DNA from: a virus
Reading direction: 5' to 3' (one strand)
DNA length: 64,000 nt
Virus record (IMG/VR): IMGVR_UViG_3300028558_000791
Location: 186,001-250,000 of that record
The position numbers were made by a program, and so were the translations under genes. The notes under the pieces are model-generated. The model was not told the DNA's origin and did no database searches. It was given only the letters and a program-made list of their open reading frames with translations. Numbering within the stretch: the stretch's first letter is position 1; each line of letters begins with the position of its first letter. Positions 49,376-59,500 of this stretch are shown here, piece after piece.

Positions 49376-51253
49376 ATGGCTGGTATTAAAAAATCAGGTT
49401 TAGGGGAGGCTCCTTCCTTTTCAGCGAGATTCTTGGAAGGTAGATCCACTACCCCACAGGTCAGCGCCATTATGGCTCATGGCGTTTCAGGAGAGAGAAG
49501 AGTTATTCTTTCTGATGAAGTAGACCAAGGCTATTTTCGCGATGGCTCAGGCCCTAATTACAATAAGATGGCGTTAGCTAACGCCCCTACAAATGCTTCT
49601 AACGTAGTTTCATCTACTGGCGTAAAGAAATATGGACAGGCAGTTAGCAGTTCTGGTGGTATGTTTCGCGGTATTCATGGCGATACTGTCAAGCAAACCC
49701 CTGAAGTTTATTCGCCATTGTGGCTGAACAGCAACTTAAATCTTCCCCGCGACCGTGCAACTATTAATGCATGGTGTCGTAGCTTTTTCGCATTGAATCC
49801 ATTCGTGCACAATGCAATCAGTTTGCATAGCACTTATCCAATTAGCAAGCTTTCTATCAAATGTCCTAACAAGGATATTGAAAAGTTCTTCGATGATATG
49901 ATTGAAGAAATTGACCTAATGAATATCTGTATTCAAATCGCCCAAGAGTATTGGCTCTTAGGAGAAGCGTTTGTTTATGCAGAACTGGATGAAGGTAAAG
50001 GTAAGTGGAGTCGCCTACACATTCAAAATCCAGACTTCATGATTGTCAAACGTACGGTCGTAGCCAGCGAACCAATCATCATGCTTCGTCCTGATGAGAA
50101 TCTCAAGAAGATCATTTTCTCTAATCGTCCAACCGATATTGAACAGCGTAAGCAGCTTAACCAGCACATTATCGATTCTGTCAGACGCGGAGAAAACATT
50201 CCACTAGACAACTTCCACGTATCACATTTGGCCCGTAGAATTAGTCCTTACGAAATTAGAGGTACTGGACTTCCAGTCTGTATTTTCCGTCAGTTGATGC
50301 TTTTCGACAAGCTTCGTGAATCCAAGTACGCCCAGTCCGATAATATGATTAACCCATTGACTTTGGTCAAGATTGGTTCGGCCGATTACAAGCCAACCTT
50401 CGCTGACCTTGAAGCATGGAGAGGCGTATTCGAAGAAGCCCAGTACGACAAGGACTTTAAGATTTTCACTCATGAAGGTGTTGCCGTTGAAAGAGTTGGT
50501 TGGGGACAGGGTATCTATGATATCTCTGGAGACATCACTCAACTTATTAAGGAAATCTTCGTTGGTATGTTCGTTCCACCAGTAATGATGGATGGTGGTG
50601 ATACAACTACTTATGCTAACGGATCTGTAGCTCTTGACGTTCTTCGTCAGAGATACATGCAGTTTCGCAATATGATGTCCCAATGGTTGAAGACCAAGAT
50701 TTTCGCCCCAATCTCTAAGATTCAAGGGTTCTACGACTACTCTGGTGGTGAAAAGCAACTCATTGTTCCAGAAATTGATTGGAACCATATGTCTTTGTTT
50801 GATGCAGACACTTACATCAATAGCTTGGTAACTCTATCTCAGGGACAGGCTGACCAGAAGAGAGTCTCCGTTCATACTTTGTATCGTTCATTGGGTCTTG
50901 AGTATGAAGACGAAGTACGCAAGATGCGTAAAGAAAATGTTCAGAATGCAATCTCCAAGAAGGAAATGGCAGCTCTAGAATCTATGGACCTCAATGCACT
51001 ACGTGCCCTGGATGACCAGGATGAAATTCCAGAGCCAAAACAACCGGGTGCAGGTCAAGAGCAACCACTACCAGGCGAAACTCCAGGTGGAGCCCCTCCA
51101 GGCGGTGGAATGCCGGATCTTGGTGGCCTACCAGGCGGACCTCCTCCACCACCTCCACCAGCAGGTGGCCCTCCACCCCCTCCGAGTGGCGCTTCAGCGG
51201 GTCTTCCTCCACCAGGTGGCGGAGCCCCTCCAGGTCCACCTCCAGCCGGATAA
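49376..51253 (+). CDS. Portal protein
   Basis: 625 residues. Position directly after large terminase and size fit a portal. Blocks typical of portals: INAWCRSFFALNPFVHNAI, IAQEYWLLGEAFVYAELD, the RGTGLPVCIFRQLMLFDKLR region, and VGMFVPPVMMDGGDTTTYAN. The portal forms the ring through which DNA enters. The C-terminal ~75 residues are almost all Gly, Pro, Ala and Gln, a low-complexity tail unusual for a portal. No fused MuF domain. Confidence 0.9.
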   Translation: MAGIKKSGLGEAPSFSARFLEGRSTTPQVSAIMAHGVSGERRVILSDEVDQGYFRDGSGPNYNKMALANAPTNASNVVSSTGVKKYGQAVSSSGGMFRGIHGDTVKQTPEVYSPLWLNSNLNLPRDRATINAWCRSFFALNPFVHNAISLHSTYPISKLSIKCPNKDIEKFFDDMIEEIDLMNICIQIAQEYWLLGEAFVYAELDEGKGKWSRLHIQNPDFMIVKRTVVASEPIIMLRPDENLKKIIFSNRPTDIEQRKQLNQHIIDSVRRGENIPLDNFHVSHLARRISPYEIRGTGLPVCIFRQLMLFDKLRESKYAQSDNMINPLTLVKIGSADYKPTFADLEAWRGVFEEAQYDKDFKIFTHEGVAVERVGWGQGIYDISGDITQLIKEIFVGMFVPPVMMDGGDTTTYANGSVALDVLRQRYMQFRNMMSQWLKTKIFAPISKIQGFYDYSGGEKQLIVPEIDWNHMSLFDADTYINSLVTLSQGQADQKRVSVHTLYRSLGLEYEDEVRKMRKENVQNAISKKEMAALESMDLNALRALDDQDEIPEPKQPGAGQEQPLPGETPGGAPPGGGMPDLGGLPGGPPPPPPPAGGPPPPPSGASAGLPPPGGGAPPGPPPAG

Positions 51254-51274
51254 TGTTTTAAATCCGCCGAATAA

Positions 51275-51328
51275 CCCCTACTTGTGAATAATCACGCATT
51301 GTTTTAGCTATTGCGCACAAGTAGAGGG
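51275..51328 (+). promoter_or_regulatory. Stem-loop that buries the ribosome-binding site
   Basis: CTACTTGTG (51278-51286) pairs perfectly with CACAAGTAG (51316-51324), extended by CCC/GGG across a bulged A. The right arm includes TAGAGGG, the ribosome-binding site for ATG 51334. A smaller CGCA/TGCG pair lies inside. No T-run, so more likely a translational switch than a terminator. Confidence 0.55.
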
Positions 51329-51333
51329 TTTCC

Positions 51334-52569
51334 ATGGATAAATTAGCTCAAAGTAAAAGACAAACAGGTCGTGGTTTTTTCAACGAATTGCGTGAAAAGA
51401 TCAATGCTCCTGGTGCTTTCGTAGAAGGTATATTCAAACCCGAATTAAATAGGGTTATGGAATCCTTAAAAGCACTAGATGACCGTGTTCGTTCAGAATT
51501 AACCGGCAAACAAATTGGCAGTGCCACAGAGCCAGCCATCAAAGAGTCTGCTAAGAAGCTCTTGAGTGACTCTAGAGGTCTTTTCAATCGTCGTGAATAT
51601 ATGTCCGGCGTTTCTGATTTGGCCATGTTTCATAAAAAGCTTCAGGCTATTGTTAATGACATTGATAAGTTCTTTGTTGATGTGAATAAAATTCATCACA
51701 AGTTCTTATTTGATGGAGTTAAGGAAGATAAAATCAACAGACTTCGTGAACACATGGAGCCTAAAGCTGCGTCTTTAATCGCCGATCAACTTCTCAAGGA
51801 AGCTGGCCTTGTTGACTCTCTATTGAATTTCTTTACAACTCGTGGTCGTGGACTTGCTGCTTGGGAAAAGAAGTATCCTAAGGAAATTAAGGCACTTCGT
51901 GATGGTGGCTTCAAGCTGCTAGATCAAGCTGATTCAGTACTAGCTTCCACTATCTCTGTTATGAAAGATATGGCAACTGCTAGAGCTACTCGTAGACCAG
52001 ATGATTATATGGATTATGCCAATAAGATTAAGCAGGACTTCAACAAGTTTGATGCTGCATTTAAATCTTATTATCAAAATGCTGTAATGCCTTGGATGAG
52101 AATCAAGGATCAGATGGAAGCAGAATTAGCAAAGCAGCAAGCTGCGCAACAATCAAGCAATCCAAATGTAGGAAAAACTGAATTAGGTACAGACCCTACA
52201 GTACCGCCAACACCAGGTGGTCCACCTAGTGGTCCTTCAGGTGGATCTCCTATTCCTCCAATGGGTGGTGGTTTTATTAACCCACATCCAGGTGCACCAC
52301 CAGTTCCAGTTGCGGCACCTCCAGTTGAGGAAGCCGCTCCAGATACTCTTCCAGGCGGCTACCAGCCAGAGGCTAAGGTTCGTATTGCCCCAGAGCCACC
52401 CAAGGTCAGAGTTGCTCATGAACAATTCTATAAATCACTTGAGGCCATGGCCGGAGAAGATCCTCGCGTTCTGTGTGGTTACATTGCTAAATATGCTAAA
52501 TCTATTCAAGGAGATGACCCAGAGACTGCTATTTCGCTATTTTCAATCGTCAAGAAACTAAAGGAGTAA
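51334..52569 (+). CDS. Hypothetical head-block protein
   Basis: 411 residues. N-terminal ~270 residues are helical and folded (AGLVDSLLNFFTTRGRGLAA, DGGFKLLDQADSVLASTISV), followed by a Pro/Gly-rich linker (about 285-350) and a small C-terminal helical domain (FYKSLEAMAGEDPRVLCGY). Placed straight after the portal, where head proteins normally are. Its ribosome-binding site is buried in a stem. Not recognised. Confidence 0.7.
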   Translation: MDKLAQSKRQTGRGFFNELREKINAPGAFVEGIFKPELNRVMESLKALDDRVRSELTGKQIGSATEPAIKESAKKLLSDSRGLFNRREYMSGVSDLAMFHKKLQAIVNDIDKFFVDVNKIHHKFLFDGVKEDKINRLREHMEPKAASLIADQLLKEAGLVDSLLNFFTTRGRGLAAWEKKYPKEIKALRDGGFKLLDQADSVLASTISVMKDMATARATRRPDDYMDYANKIKQDFNKFDAAFKSYYQNAVMPWMRIKDQMEAELAKQQAAQQSSNPNVGKTELGTDPTVPPTPGGPPSGPSGGSPIPPMGGGFINPHPGAPPVPVAAPPVEEAAPDTLPGGYQPEAKVRIAPEPPKVRVAHEQFYKSLEAMAGEDPRVLCGYIAKYAKSIQGDDPETAISLFSIVKKLKE

Positions 52570-52570
52570 T

Positions 52571-53719
52571 ATGCCAGTCAGGGGTAAAGCCAACCTTGGA
52601 CCAAATTTCTATCCGAAATTGGTCCAGATATCCGAAGAATTGGGGATGAAACCAGAAGACCTTCTGGCTGTCATGACCTCAGAGTCTGGCTTGAATCCAT
52701 CAGCATATGAAGAAACATACAAAGGATCTGGTTTAATTGGATTTATGCCAGATACTTTGAGGGGCCTTGGCTATAAAGGCACTTGGCAAGACTTTACCAA
52801 ACTAACTGGCGAAGAGCAACTTGATTGGGTCAAGAAATTCATTCAAGGTAAAAATGGATTGATGGGTAATCGTAAGTTTACATCTGCCGGATTGTACTAT
52901 ACTGGTAACTTATGGCCTATTGCTCTAAAACTTCCTGGTGTAATTAAAGGCGATCCTAGTACTCGTATTCTAGAATCAGATCCAGAAACGGATGCAAGCG
53001 GTAAGTATAGTAAGAAGTATTTTGATCTTGGATACAAGATTAGCAAAAGTTTTGAAAGCAAAGCATATAAAGCAAATCCTCTTTTTGATCGTGATAAAAA
53101 AGGATACATCACTTATGGTGATATGATTAAGCAGACTGAGATTAACAGAAAGAATCCTGTTTATCAAAAGGCAATTGCGGAAATGGCTAAGAGCACCGGC
53201 TATCAACCTGGAAAATCAATCAACCCATCTATGCTCGCACAAAAAAATAATACACAGTCACCTTCATCGCTACAAGGAATGGATGGCATCATGGATAAAT
53301 ATATACAGGAGTTGCAGGTGGCTGCCACGTCTTATGACTTAAAGAAGTTATACAAGCGTGCCTTACCAACTCATGACGTCCTGATTCAAATTTCTGCACC
53401 AGACTATTCTAGCGCAATAGAATTCTCTCGCGTATTGACTGCGGCTTTAGACGAAGATTTACTATCATCATCTTATCCATATACAGATGGTCATCAAGTG
53501 GAAATTGAATGTTCCATCTCAGGACCAGAGAAAGAATGTTTCGCCGCAGTTCAACAGATGACCAATGCTGTAGCTGAGGCTTTCAAAGATGCAACTGCAA
53601 AAATTGGTGGTATTGCTATTAAAACCCAGCAATTTACCAATAAGAAGTCATCTTATCAACCAATCAGCCCTAGAACTGCTGATACTAACTACAGGAAGTT
53701 CCTGCTCAAATTCATCTAA
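52571..53719 (+). CDS. Lytic transglycosylase-like protein
   Basis: 382 residues. The N-terminal ~110 residues are an SLT-type lysozyme fold: LLAVMTSESGLNPSAY with the catalytic Glu38, and GSGLIGFMPDTLRGLG. The middle is a charged linker. The C-terminal ~130 residues form another alpha/beta domain (HDVLIQISAPDYSSAIEF ... VEIECSISGPEKECF) of unknown role. It probably sits in the particle and helps breach peptidoglycan at entry. No signal peptide, which fits a virion enzyme rather than a secreted endolysin. Confidence 0.83.
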   Translation: MPVRGKANLGPNFYPKLVQISEELGMKPEDLLAVMTSESGLNPSAYEETYKGSGLIGFMPDTLRGLGYKGTWQDFTKLTGEEQLDWVKKFIQGKNGLMGNRKFTSAGLYYTGNLWPIALKLPGVIKGDPSTRILESDPETDASGKYSKKYFDLGYKISKSFESKAYKANPLFDRDKKGYITYGDMIKQTEINRKNPVYQKAIAEMAKSTGYQPGKSINPSMLAQKNNTQSPSSLQGMDGIMDKYIQELQVAATSYDLKKLYKRALPTHDVLIQISAPDYSSAIEFSRVLTAALDEDLLSSSYPYTDGHQVEIECSISGPEKECFAAVQQMTNAVAEAFKDATAKIGGIAIKTQQFTNKKSSYQPISPRTADTNYRKFLLKFI

Positions 53720-53730
53720 GGAATAGCAAA

Positions 53731-54135
53731 ATGGTATCGGAAAAACAACTTTTGGACACAATTCAGCAGCTTCAAGGTTCAGGCAAAACATTTGCTGAGT
53801 TCCTGGCAGAGATTTTTAAAGATAAATTCATCGAAGTTTATGTTGGAGATTCTTATGAAGATGTAAGTACAGAACAAATCTCAACAACATATCCTGCTGT
53901 ATTTTGTGGTAAAGTTGTTGCTGCATATCGTGAATGTTTAATTCTTAGTTGCGCTTATGTTAATGGTAAGCACTTAACAATGGGCAATATGATGTTCGTT
54001 AATGAAAGAGCTATTAGAGCTTTGAATGAAGTGGATGGTAAAGGTACACTAGAAGATATGATGCTTCGTAGTAAAGAGACTTTGGATATTAAAGCGACCT
54101 TTGGGTCTGTAGAAAAGCCTGATACAAAGAAATGA
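53731..54135 (+). CDS. Hypothetical small head-block protein
   Basis: 134 residues. Regular alpha/beta pattern; core TYPAVFCGKVVAAYRECLIL suggests a small beta-rich fold such as an SH3-like or RNA-binding shape. The C-terminus is charged and short. Overlaps the next ATG by 4 bp (ATGA). No family recognised. Confidence 0.68.
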   Translation: MVSEKQLLDTIQQLQGSGKTFAEFLAEIFKDKFIEVYVGDSYEDVSTEQISTTYPAVFCGKVVAAYRECLILSCAYVNGKHLTMGNMMFVNERAIRALNEVDGKGTLEDMMLRSKETLDIKATFGSVEKPDTKK

Positions 54136-54884
54136 TCAACACCGACACGCTGCTACAACTTGCTAGTACTTATGAAGATAAGTGTTTACAGGATTTGGTA
54201 AAGGTCGCGAAAATTCGCGAATTACCAGACGGTAGCTATCGTGTGCTCTCTGAAAAGGGAAAAGAACTAGGTTCCTATAAATCTAGGAAAGGCGCAGAAA
54301 AACGTCTTCGTCAAATAGAGTTCTTCAAACACTTGGACAAATCAAAGGCTGATGATCAAGGCAATCCAATGAAGCCAATTGACTTATCTAAAGCGGATGA
54401 GTTTAGTTATTCTGCTTTGATGAGGGCGTTACGTCAACAAGCCACTCCTGAACAAGTAATTACATTTCTTAAGATTTTCAAACTACAATTCGATAGAGCG
54501 GTTAAGGGTAAAATCAATAAGCCAGAACGAGTCGCTTTACAGAATGCGGTTATCAAATTCCATAAGATTCACCCAATCAAATTAGATAAGAAGATGGTTA
54601 AGTTTGCTGCTGTTGCAGAACTTGGAAATGCTGATCAAGTTGGAACATATTTATCCGGTATTGTTAGGTTCATTCTTAATAGATTGCCACAGGATAAAAG
54701 ACCAAGGGCTACTGAGATTCTCAAGCAGAAATTTAACGTTATGAGTGAGAATGAGATTTCTGGTAAGAACATGCCAAACGCCGCTGTTTACGGTCAAGCC
54801 ATTACATTCGTTAAACACGTACTGTTCAATCAGGACGCCAGCTATGTAAGGGAAGTTCTTAACAGCCTATCGAGGAATCTATGA
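54132..54884 (+). CDS. Hypothetical protein with a small basic N-terminal fold
   Basis: 250 residues. The segment YRVLSEKGKELGSYKSRKGA and EKRLRQIEFFKHL is a compact motif found at the start of several phage proteins of unknown role. A helical remainder follows, including LMRALRQQATPEQVITFLKI. ATGA overlap with the next gene. Probably a structural or accessory protein of the virion. Confidence 0.68.
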   Translation: MINTDTLLQLASTYEDKCLQDLVKVAKIRELPDGSYRVLSEKGKELGSYKSRKGAEKRLRQIEFFKHLDKSKADDQGNPMKPIDLSKADEFSYSALMRALRQQATPEQVITFLKIFKLQFDRAVKGKINKPERVALQNAVIKFHKIHPIKLDKKMVKFAAVAELGNADQVGTYLSGIVRFILNRLPQDKRPRATEILKQKFNVMSENEISGKNMPNAAVYGQAITFVKHVLFNQDASYVREVLNSLSRNL

Positions 54885-55651
54885 TTAGAAGATTCCGAGC
54901 TGTAATTCCAGGGGTTCTGTATCGTGGCTCCGGCCCCACTCCACAAGACGTTCTCGAATTACAAGATAAATTAGGGATCAAAAAGATTGTCTCTTTAGAC
55001 CAAGAGATTGGTGAGAAAATTGATCGCGCTTGTCAAATGTTAGGTATCAATCATATCAAATTGTATATTGATCATACTAGAAAGAGTTTGTATGATTTTT
55101 TATCTCAGGATATGAAAAAACTCTTTCTAGAGGGTGGGCCAACATTTGTTCATTGCCATGAGGGTAAGGATAGAACTGGATTGGCCTGCGCTATAGTAGA
55201 ATGTAAATTCCTTGGTAAAGATCCCGAGAAAGCTATTCAAGAGGCAAAGGCTTTAGGGTTTGGTGTTGGCATAGCTCCTCAAACTACTCAGCAGTTTGAG
55301 CGTATCATTCGTCACTGCAAGCCCGATAAGGATACTAATAGTGCTGATATAGTCTCTAATGAACGAGAGTATATTGGTGATAATCGTGATAGTTTCTTGG
55401 ATGAGGGACATCAAGGATCGTTCTCTCCATACCTATCTCAGACTAAGCAAGACCCAGTGGATTCATTATACCCATCTACACTAGACCAATACCCAACTCG
55501 TCAAAATTATGATAGTCCACCATTATTCCGGCATGATCCTAGTGAGAGTGTCACATTACCTAATGTAGGGGAATATGACAACGATGCTGGTCAACGAGGT
55601 TTTGGGCCAGTGGAACGCATGGATGGTTTCTTCTCAGAGGTAGGTCATTGA
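54881..55651 (+). CDS. Protein tyrosine/dual-specificity phosphatase
   Basis: 256 residues. The active-site loop HCHEGKDRTG has catalytic Cys92 and Arg98. Upstream, VLYRGSGPTPQDVLELQDKL and the strand KIVSLDQE match the compact dual-specificity/KpsC-like phosphatase layout. The C-terminal ~85 residues are acidic, Pro/Tyr/Asp-rich and look disordered. Presence inside the head block suggests a virion-packaged or host-directed enzyme that removes phosphate from proteins or inositol-like substrates. Starts by 4-bp overlap. Confidence 0.85.
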   Translation: MIRRFRAVIPGVLYRGSGPTPQDVLELQDKLGIKKIVSLDQEIGEKIDRACQMLGINHIKLYIDHTRKSLYDFLSQDMKKLFLEGGPTFVHCHEGKDRTGLACAIVECKFLGKDPEKAIQEAKALGFGVGIAPQTTQQFERIIRHCKPDKDTNSADIVSNEREYIGDNRDSFLDEGHQGSFSPYLSQTKQDPVDSLYPSTLDQYPTRQNYDSPPLFRHDPSESVTLPNVGEYDNDAGQRGFGPVERMDGFFSEVGH

Positions 55652-56302
55652 ATGATTAAAAAGTCTTATTCCGTACAAATGAGCTATGATGTGTCTGACA
55701 GCGAAAAGCAGCAGGCAGAGAAAGCGCTATTGTATTTTAAGGCTGCTGAAAGATTCTTAATGCAATCTTCTGATCATTTGAATATTATGAAGACTCCATT
55801 TAAGGATAATCCAGATATGACGCCTGAAGATGTTATGAAGGCTCGTGCCGTCATTAGACGTTTCAGAGATAAAGCTATTGATAATTTTGACCAATTCAAA
55901 AAAGTAGCTTTTGATTGCGTTAATCTTATGCAGACTTTTGAAAGCGACACTCAAACTCTCAAACTAATGAAATCATTCATTGCTGCTATTGATGATTTGG
56001 AAGTTAGTGTTAATCAATTCTCAGAATTATTTAATGATTTGCACTCAAAAGACTTCGTCAAAAACGTAGTAACTTTCATTGAGAGTATCCAAAAGCAATG
56101 CGATGAGATTGATGAAATTATTGACGAAAGAATCAAGTCCCATATTCAAACCAATATATTGGCTAGTAGTTGGGTTGACTCAGTTAGCAATGATTTACAA
56201 ATGAAAATAGAGAAAAAGACACCATTAATCGTCGATCTCTATAATCAAAGACAAGAGCAGCTAAATGATGCTGTAGAGGAAAGGATGCCATCAGGGAAAT
56301 GA
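55652..56302 (+). CDS. Hypothetical coiled-coil protein
   Basis: 216 residues, starting directly after the previous stop. Almost entirely helical, with long heptad-like runs (VNQFSELFNDLHSKDFVKNV). Acidic, with many Asp, Glu and Lys. Compatible with a scaffold or core protein, but not recognised. Confidence 0.68.
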   Translation: MIKKSYSVQMSYDVSDSEKQQAEKALLYFKAAERFLMQSSDHLNIMKTPFKDNPDMTPEDVMKARAVIRRFRDKAIDNFDQFKKVAFDCVNLMQTFESDTQTLKLMKSFIAAIDDLEVSVNQFSELFNDLHSKDFVKNVVTFIESIQKQCDEIDEIIDERIKSHIQTNILASSWVDSVSNDLQMKIEKKTPLIVDLYNQRQEQLNDAVEERMPSGK

Positions 56303-56307
56303 AAATG

Positions 56308-56370
56308 GTAATATCGCTGTATATTAGATGAAGTTTTCGGTCGTAGATCGGAAAATTGTAGCAATATTAC
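56308..56370 (+). promoter_or_regulatory. Nested inverted repeats in a leader
   Basis: GTAATATCGC (56308-56317) pairs with GCAATATTAC (56361-56370) at 9 of 10 positions, and TTTTC...GAAAA pairs inside. It occupies the 102-base gap before the small gene at 56405. The right arm carries the CAATATTAC motif also seen at 29319 and 36708. Confidence 0.5.
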
Positions 56371-56404
56371 ATTATACCTGTGTGGTCTCCCAATTGGAGA
56401 GTTT

Positions 56405-56560
56405 ATGTTCATTAAACACGGTGATGGAAAAATACTAGACGTTGTTGACGGAGAAGAGCTAACTGACGCTCAGAAGAAAGCTGTCAAAGATCGTTCTAAA
56501 GACCTCGTCAAACAATCTGACGATTCAACTGATTCTTCCAAGAAGAAGTCAGGGAGCTAA
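56405..56560 (+). CDS. 51-residue hypothetical protein
   Basis: A short, well-placed gene (GGAGAG upstream) starting MFIKHGDGKILDVVDGEEL and ending Ser/Lys-rich (DSSKKKSGS). It lies 5 bases before the protease-scaffold gene, in the same operon. The opening looks like a small folded beta strand pair; the end is disordered. No family recognised. Confidence 0.68.
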   Translation: MFIKHGDGKILDVVDGEELTDAQKKAVKDRSKDLVKQSDDSTDSSKKKSGS

Positions 56561-56565
56561 AACGA

Positions 56566-59500
56566 ATGCCCATTATTAAACTAGGCGAAGCCCACGAAAT
56601 TAAACTGGAGAACATGGAGTCATGTCTTCCTGAAGTGAGTGCTGAGGTCTTAGATAACTTTAGGAAGTTTGCAACCAATCTAAAGAAGATTGCTCCTAAA
56701 GCTGAAGACTTCCTCTATTTCTCTGCTGTTATGATGCATGCTGCTGAAGCATCTGCGCTTAACGAAGATGGTACACCAAAGCTAACCCTCAAAGGCGAAC
56801 CAGTCCAAGTAGGATGGGATACTAGTGGTGGTACATGGAAATGGGCATCTAATGACCCTAACATTAAGCCATATAAGAATTCTAATGGAGACATATTTCC
56901 AGAAGCAGAATTAACCAAAGCTTACAAGAAGTGGAAGCACAAGCCTCTATGCGTGGATCATAAATCGAGTTCGGTTGACCATGTTAGAGGTTTTATCGTT
57001 GATACTTATTACGACCGCTCACTCAAGAGAGTGATTGCATTGTGCGCCTTAGATAAGGCCGGATTCCCTCAATTAGCTAGACAAATTTCAACAGGCGTTT
57101 CTAACTGTGTATCCATGGGTACAGCAGTAGGAAGAGCCATCTGTTATGACTGCGGTAGAGTCGCTCGTGCTGAGCAAGACTTCTGCGCTCATATGAAGAA
57201 CAAGACTTGCTACGGTGAAATCAACGTAGACCTCAATCCAATTGAGTTATCTATCGTTGTAAATGGTGCAGACCCTAGAGCCAACATCAAACACATCATC
57301 GCCGCAGCAAACACAATGAACACTTACCTAGAGAATCGCGCTAAGGAACTAGAAAAAATAGCCGACCTCAAGTTTAGTGCTCAATTCAGTGTGTCAGATC
57401 TTAATGGTGACGAAGGTGGAGGAAGTGCTCAATTTAATGTTGATGCTACTGACATTAACCAGTTCAAGAGCGAATTAGACGAAGCATTCCGCAAAGTCCA
57501 AGAGTTCAAGAATGTAAAAATTTCTGAAAAAGATACTAATTCTACAGCATCTAATCAGACGTCGGGTTCGATCGCCATGGATGAAGGTGCACCCACGGAT
57601 TCTGGATTGGCTCTCCAAACTCCGCAAGCCATTAGGCTTGCATCCGCTGATGTAGAGGCGGAATCATTGGCTGAGCTTCAGCAAGTAACTGCATCAATTG
57701 AAGCTACGTTAGGTCAAATGAAGAAGAGCTTGGATAAGTTAGCAAAAACTTCTACTACTAAAAAACAAGAGGAAAACATGTCTGGATCAAAAGAAATCAA
57801 TAAGCAAGCTTATTTCCAGGGTGGCGGTGGCGTTAATGAACCAACTCCAGGCCAAGTTAAATATCCAAAGGACGGTCTTAACGAGCAACTTCGTGAACAC
57901 GAAGATAAGCACATGACCGGTCAACCACCTTTCCCTGAGGTTGGTCCAGTGGATGGAATGCATCCTTCTCCAGCTTCGGCTGATCCTTCTGACGAGCTTG
58001 CTCGTAAGAAGATGCTCGCTAGAGCAGAAGCAGAAGAGCGTGCCCTCAAGCGTAACGCCATTGTCAATATGGCCAAGGACGCATTGAAGAGCAAGGAAGC
58101 TTACTACCTCGGTGGTGGCGGTGTAAACGAGCCAACTCCAGGTAAAGTAAAGTATCCAAAAGACAAGCTCAACGAAGAGCTACGTGACTACGAAGATAAG
58201 CACATGGTTGGACAGCCTCCATTCCCAGGTGTTGGTCCAGTCGACGGCATGCACCCTTCTCCATCATCTGCTGATCCAAAGGATGAATTGAAGCGTAAGC
58301 AAATGCTCGCTCGTGCACAACTACGTGCCAGATTTGTCAAGGCCGCTAACAGTAACGGCACTCAGAACAGAGCCAGAAGCGCTTGGGAAGTATTCCTTGG
58401 TGACAAGCTATTGTTGACCGCATCTGTTGACGAACTCTCCGGTGGAAACACTGACGTTCTATATGACTCAATTGCTACTAAGGACTTCGGAGCCAAGTTG
58501 ATCGAAAAGGTCAAAGTTCAAGGCGCTGATGCAGTAAGCAAGCTAATTAAGAAAGCCCAAGGCGCTCCAGGCGCACCACCAGCCGGCCCTCCAGCAGGTG
58601 ATCCATCCAGTGCTCCACCTCCAGGCGGTGACATGGGTGCAGGCGCTCCAGATGCTGGTCCTCCAGCAGAAGACGCAGGCAAGTCTGGTGACCCAAAGCA
58701 AAGCGCAGTAGAACTCGCTGAGAAGGTAAGAGACCTAAGCTCTGACCTAGTAGAAGCAGTTCGTGCCCTAACCGGTGAACAAGCCGAAATGGGTGGCGCA
58801 GGCCCAGCACCAGATGCAGGTGGAGTTGGTGGCCCAGCCGGTGGTCCAATGGCCGCTGATGACCAGGATGCAAAGAAGAAGAAAGACTCTATGGAGTCCT
58901 CTGCTAACTTTAGCACCTCAACTCTCAACACCTTGAGAAAAGAATTGAATGGCGCACTTACTCATGCAATGAAGGAAGCTATTGCAGAGCTAACCGAACA
59001 CCAGCAAGAATTAGACATGATTGCCGGTATGTACGACAAGGGTGCTGTAACTCAATCTAACCAAGACTTTGTTGGAACTATCGTAGAAGACGCATTGAGC
59101 GAAGCTAAGACTGCTGTTGCAGACGGCTTTAAGCTAATGACCGCCTTCGTCAAGTATGCTCGTGGTACCAAGGCAATTGTCAAGCGTGCTGAGATTGAAT
59201 CAGAACTTGAATCACTAGCCGATGGAGACACTATGAGCGACAAGAAGGACAGTCACTCCGCAGACGGCGGTGACTTGATGGGACTAATTAATGACACCAA
59301 TGCAGACTTGGACGCAGTTCAAGAGATGATGGGTGACGACCAGGATCACGATCTTGGCGGTGAACTTGATGGCGATGGCCTAGCTGGACTCTTTGAAGAG
59401 GGTGGCGAAGGTGAAGAACATGGTCACGAGGAACCACTATTCGAAGGTTTGGCTGACGACAACGATCTCACTTTTGAACAAGGTGAGAAAGTACCACCAG

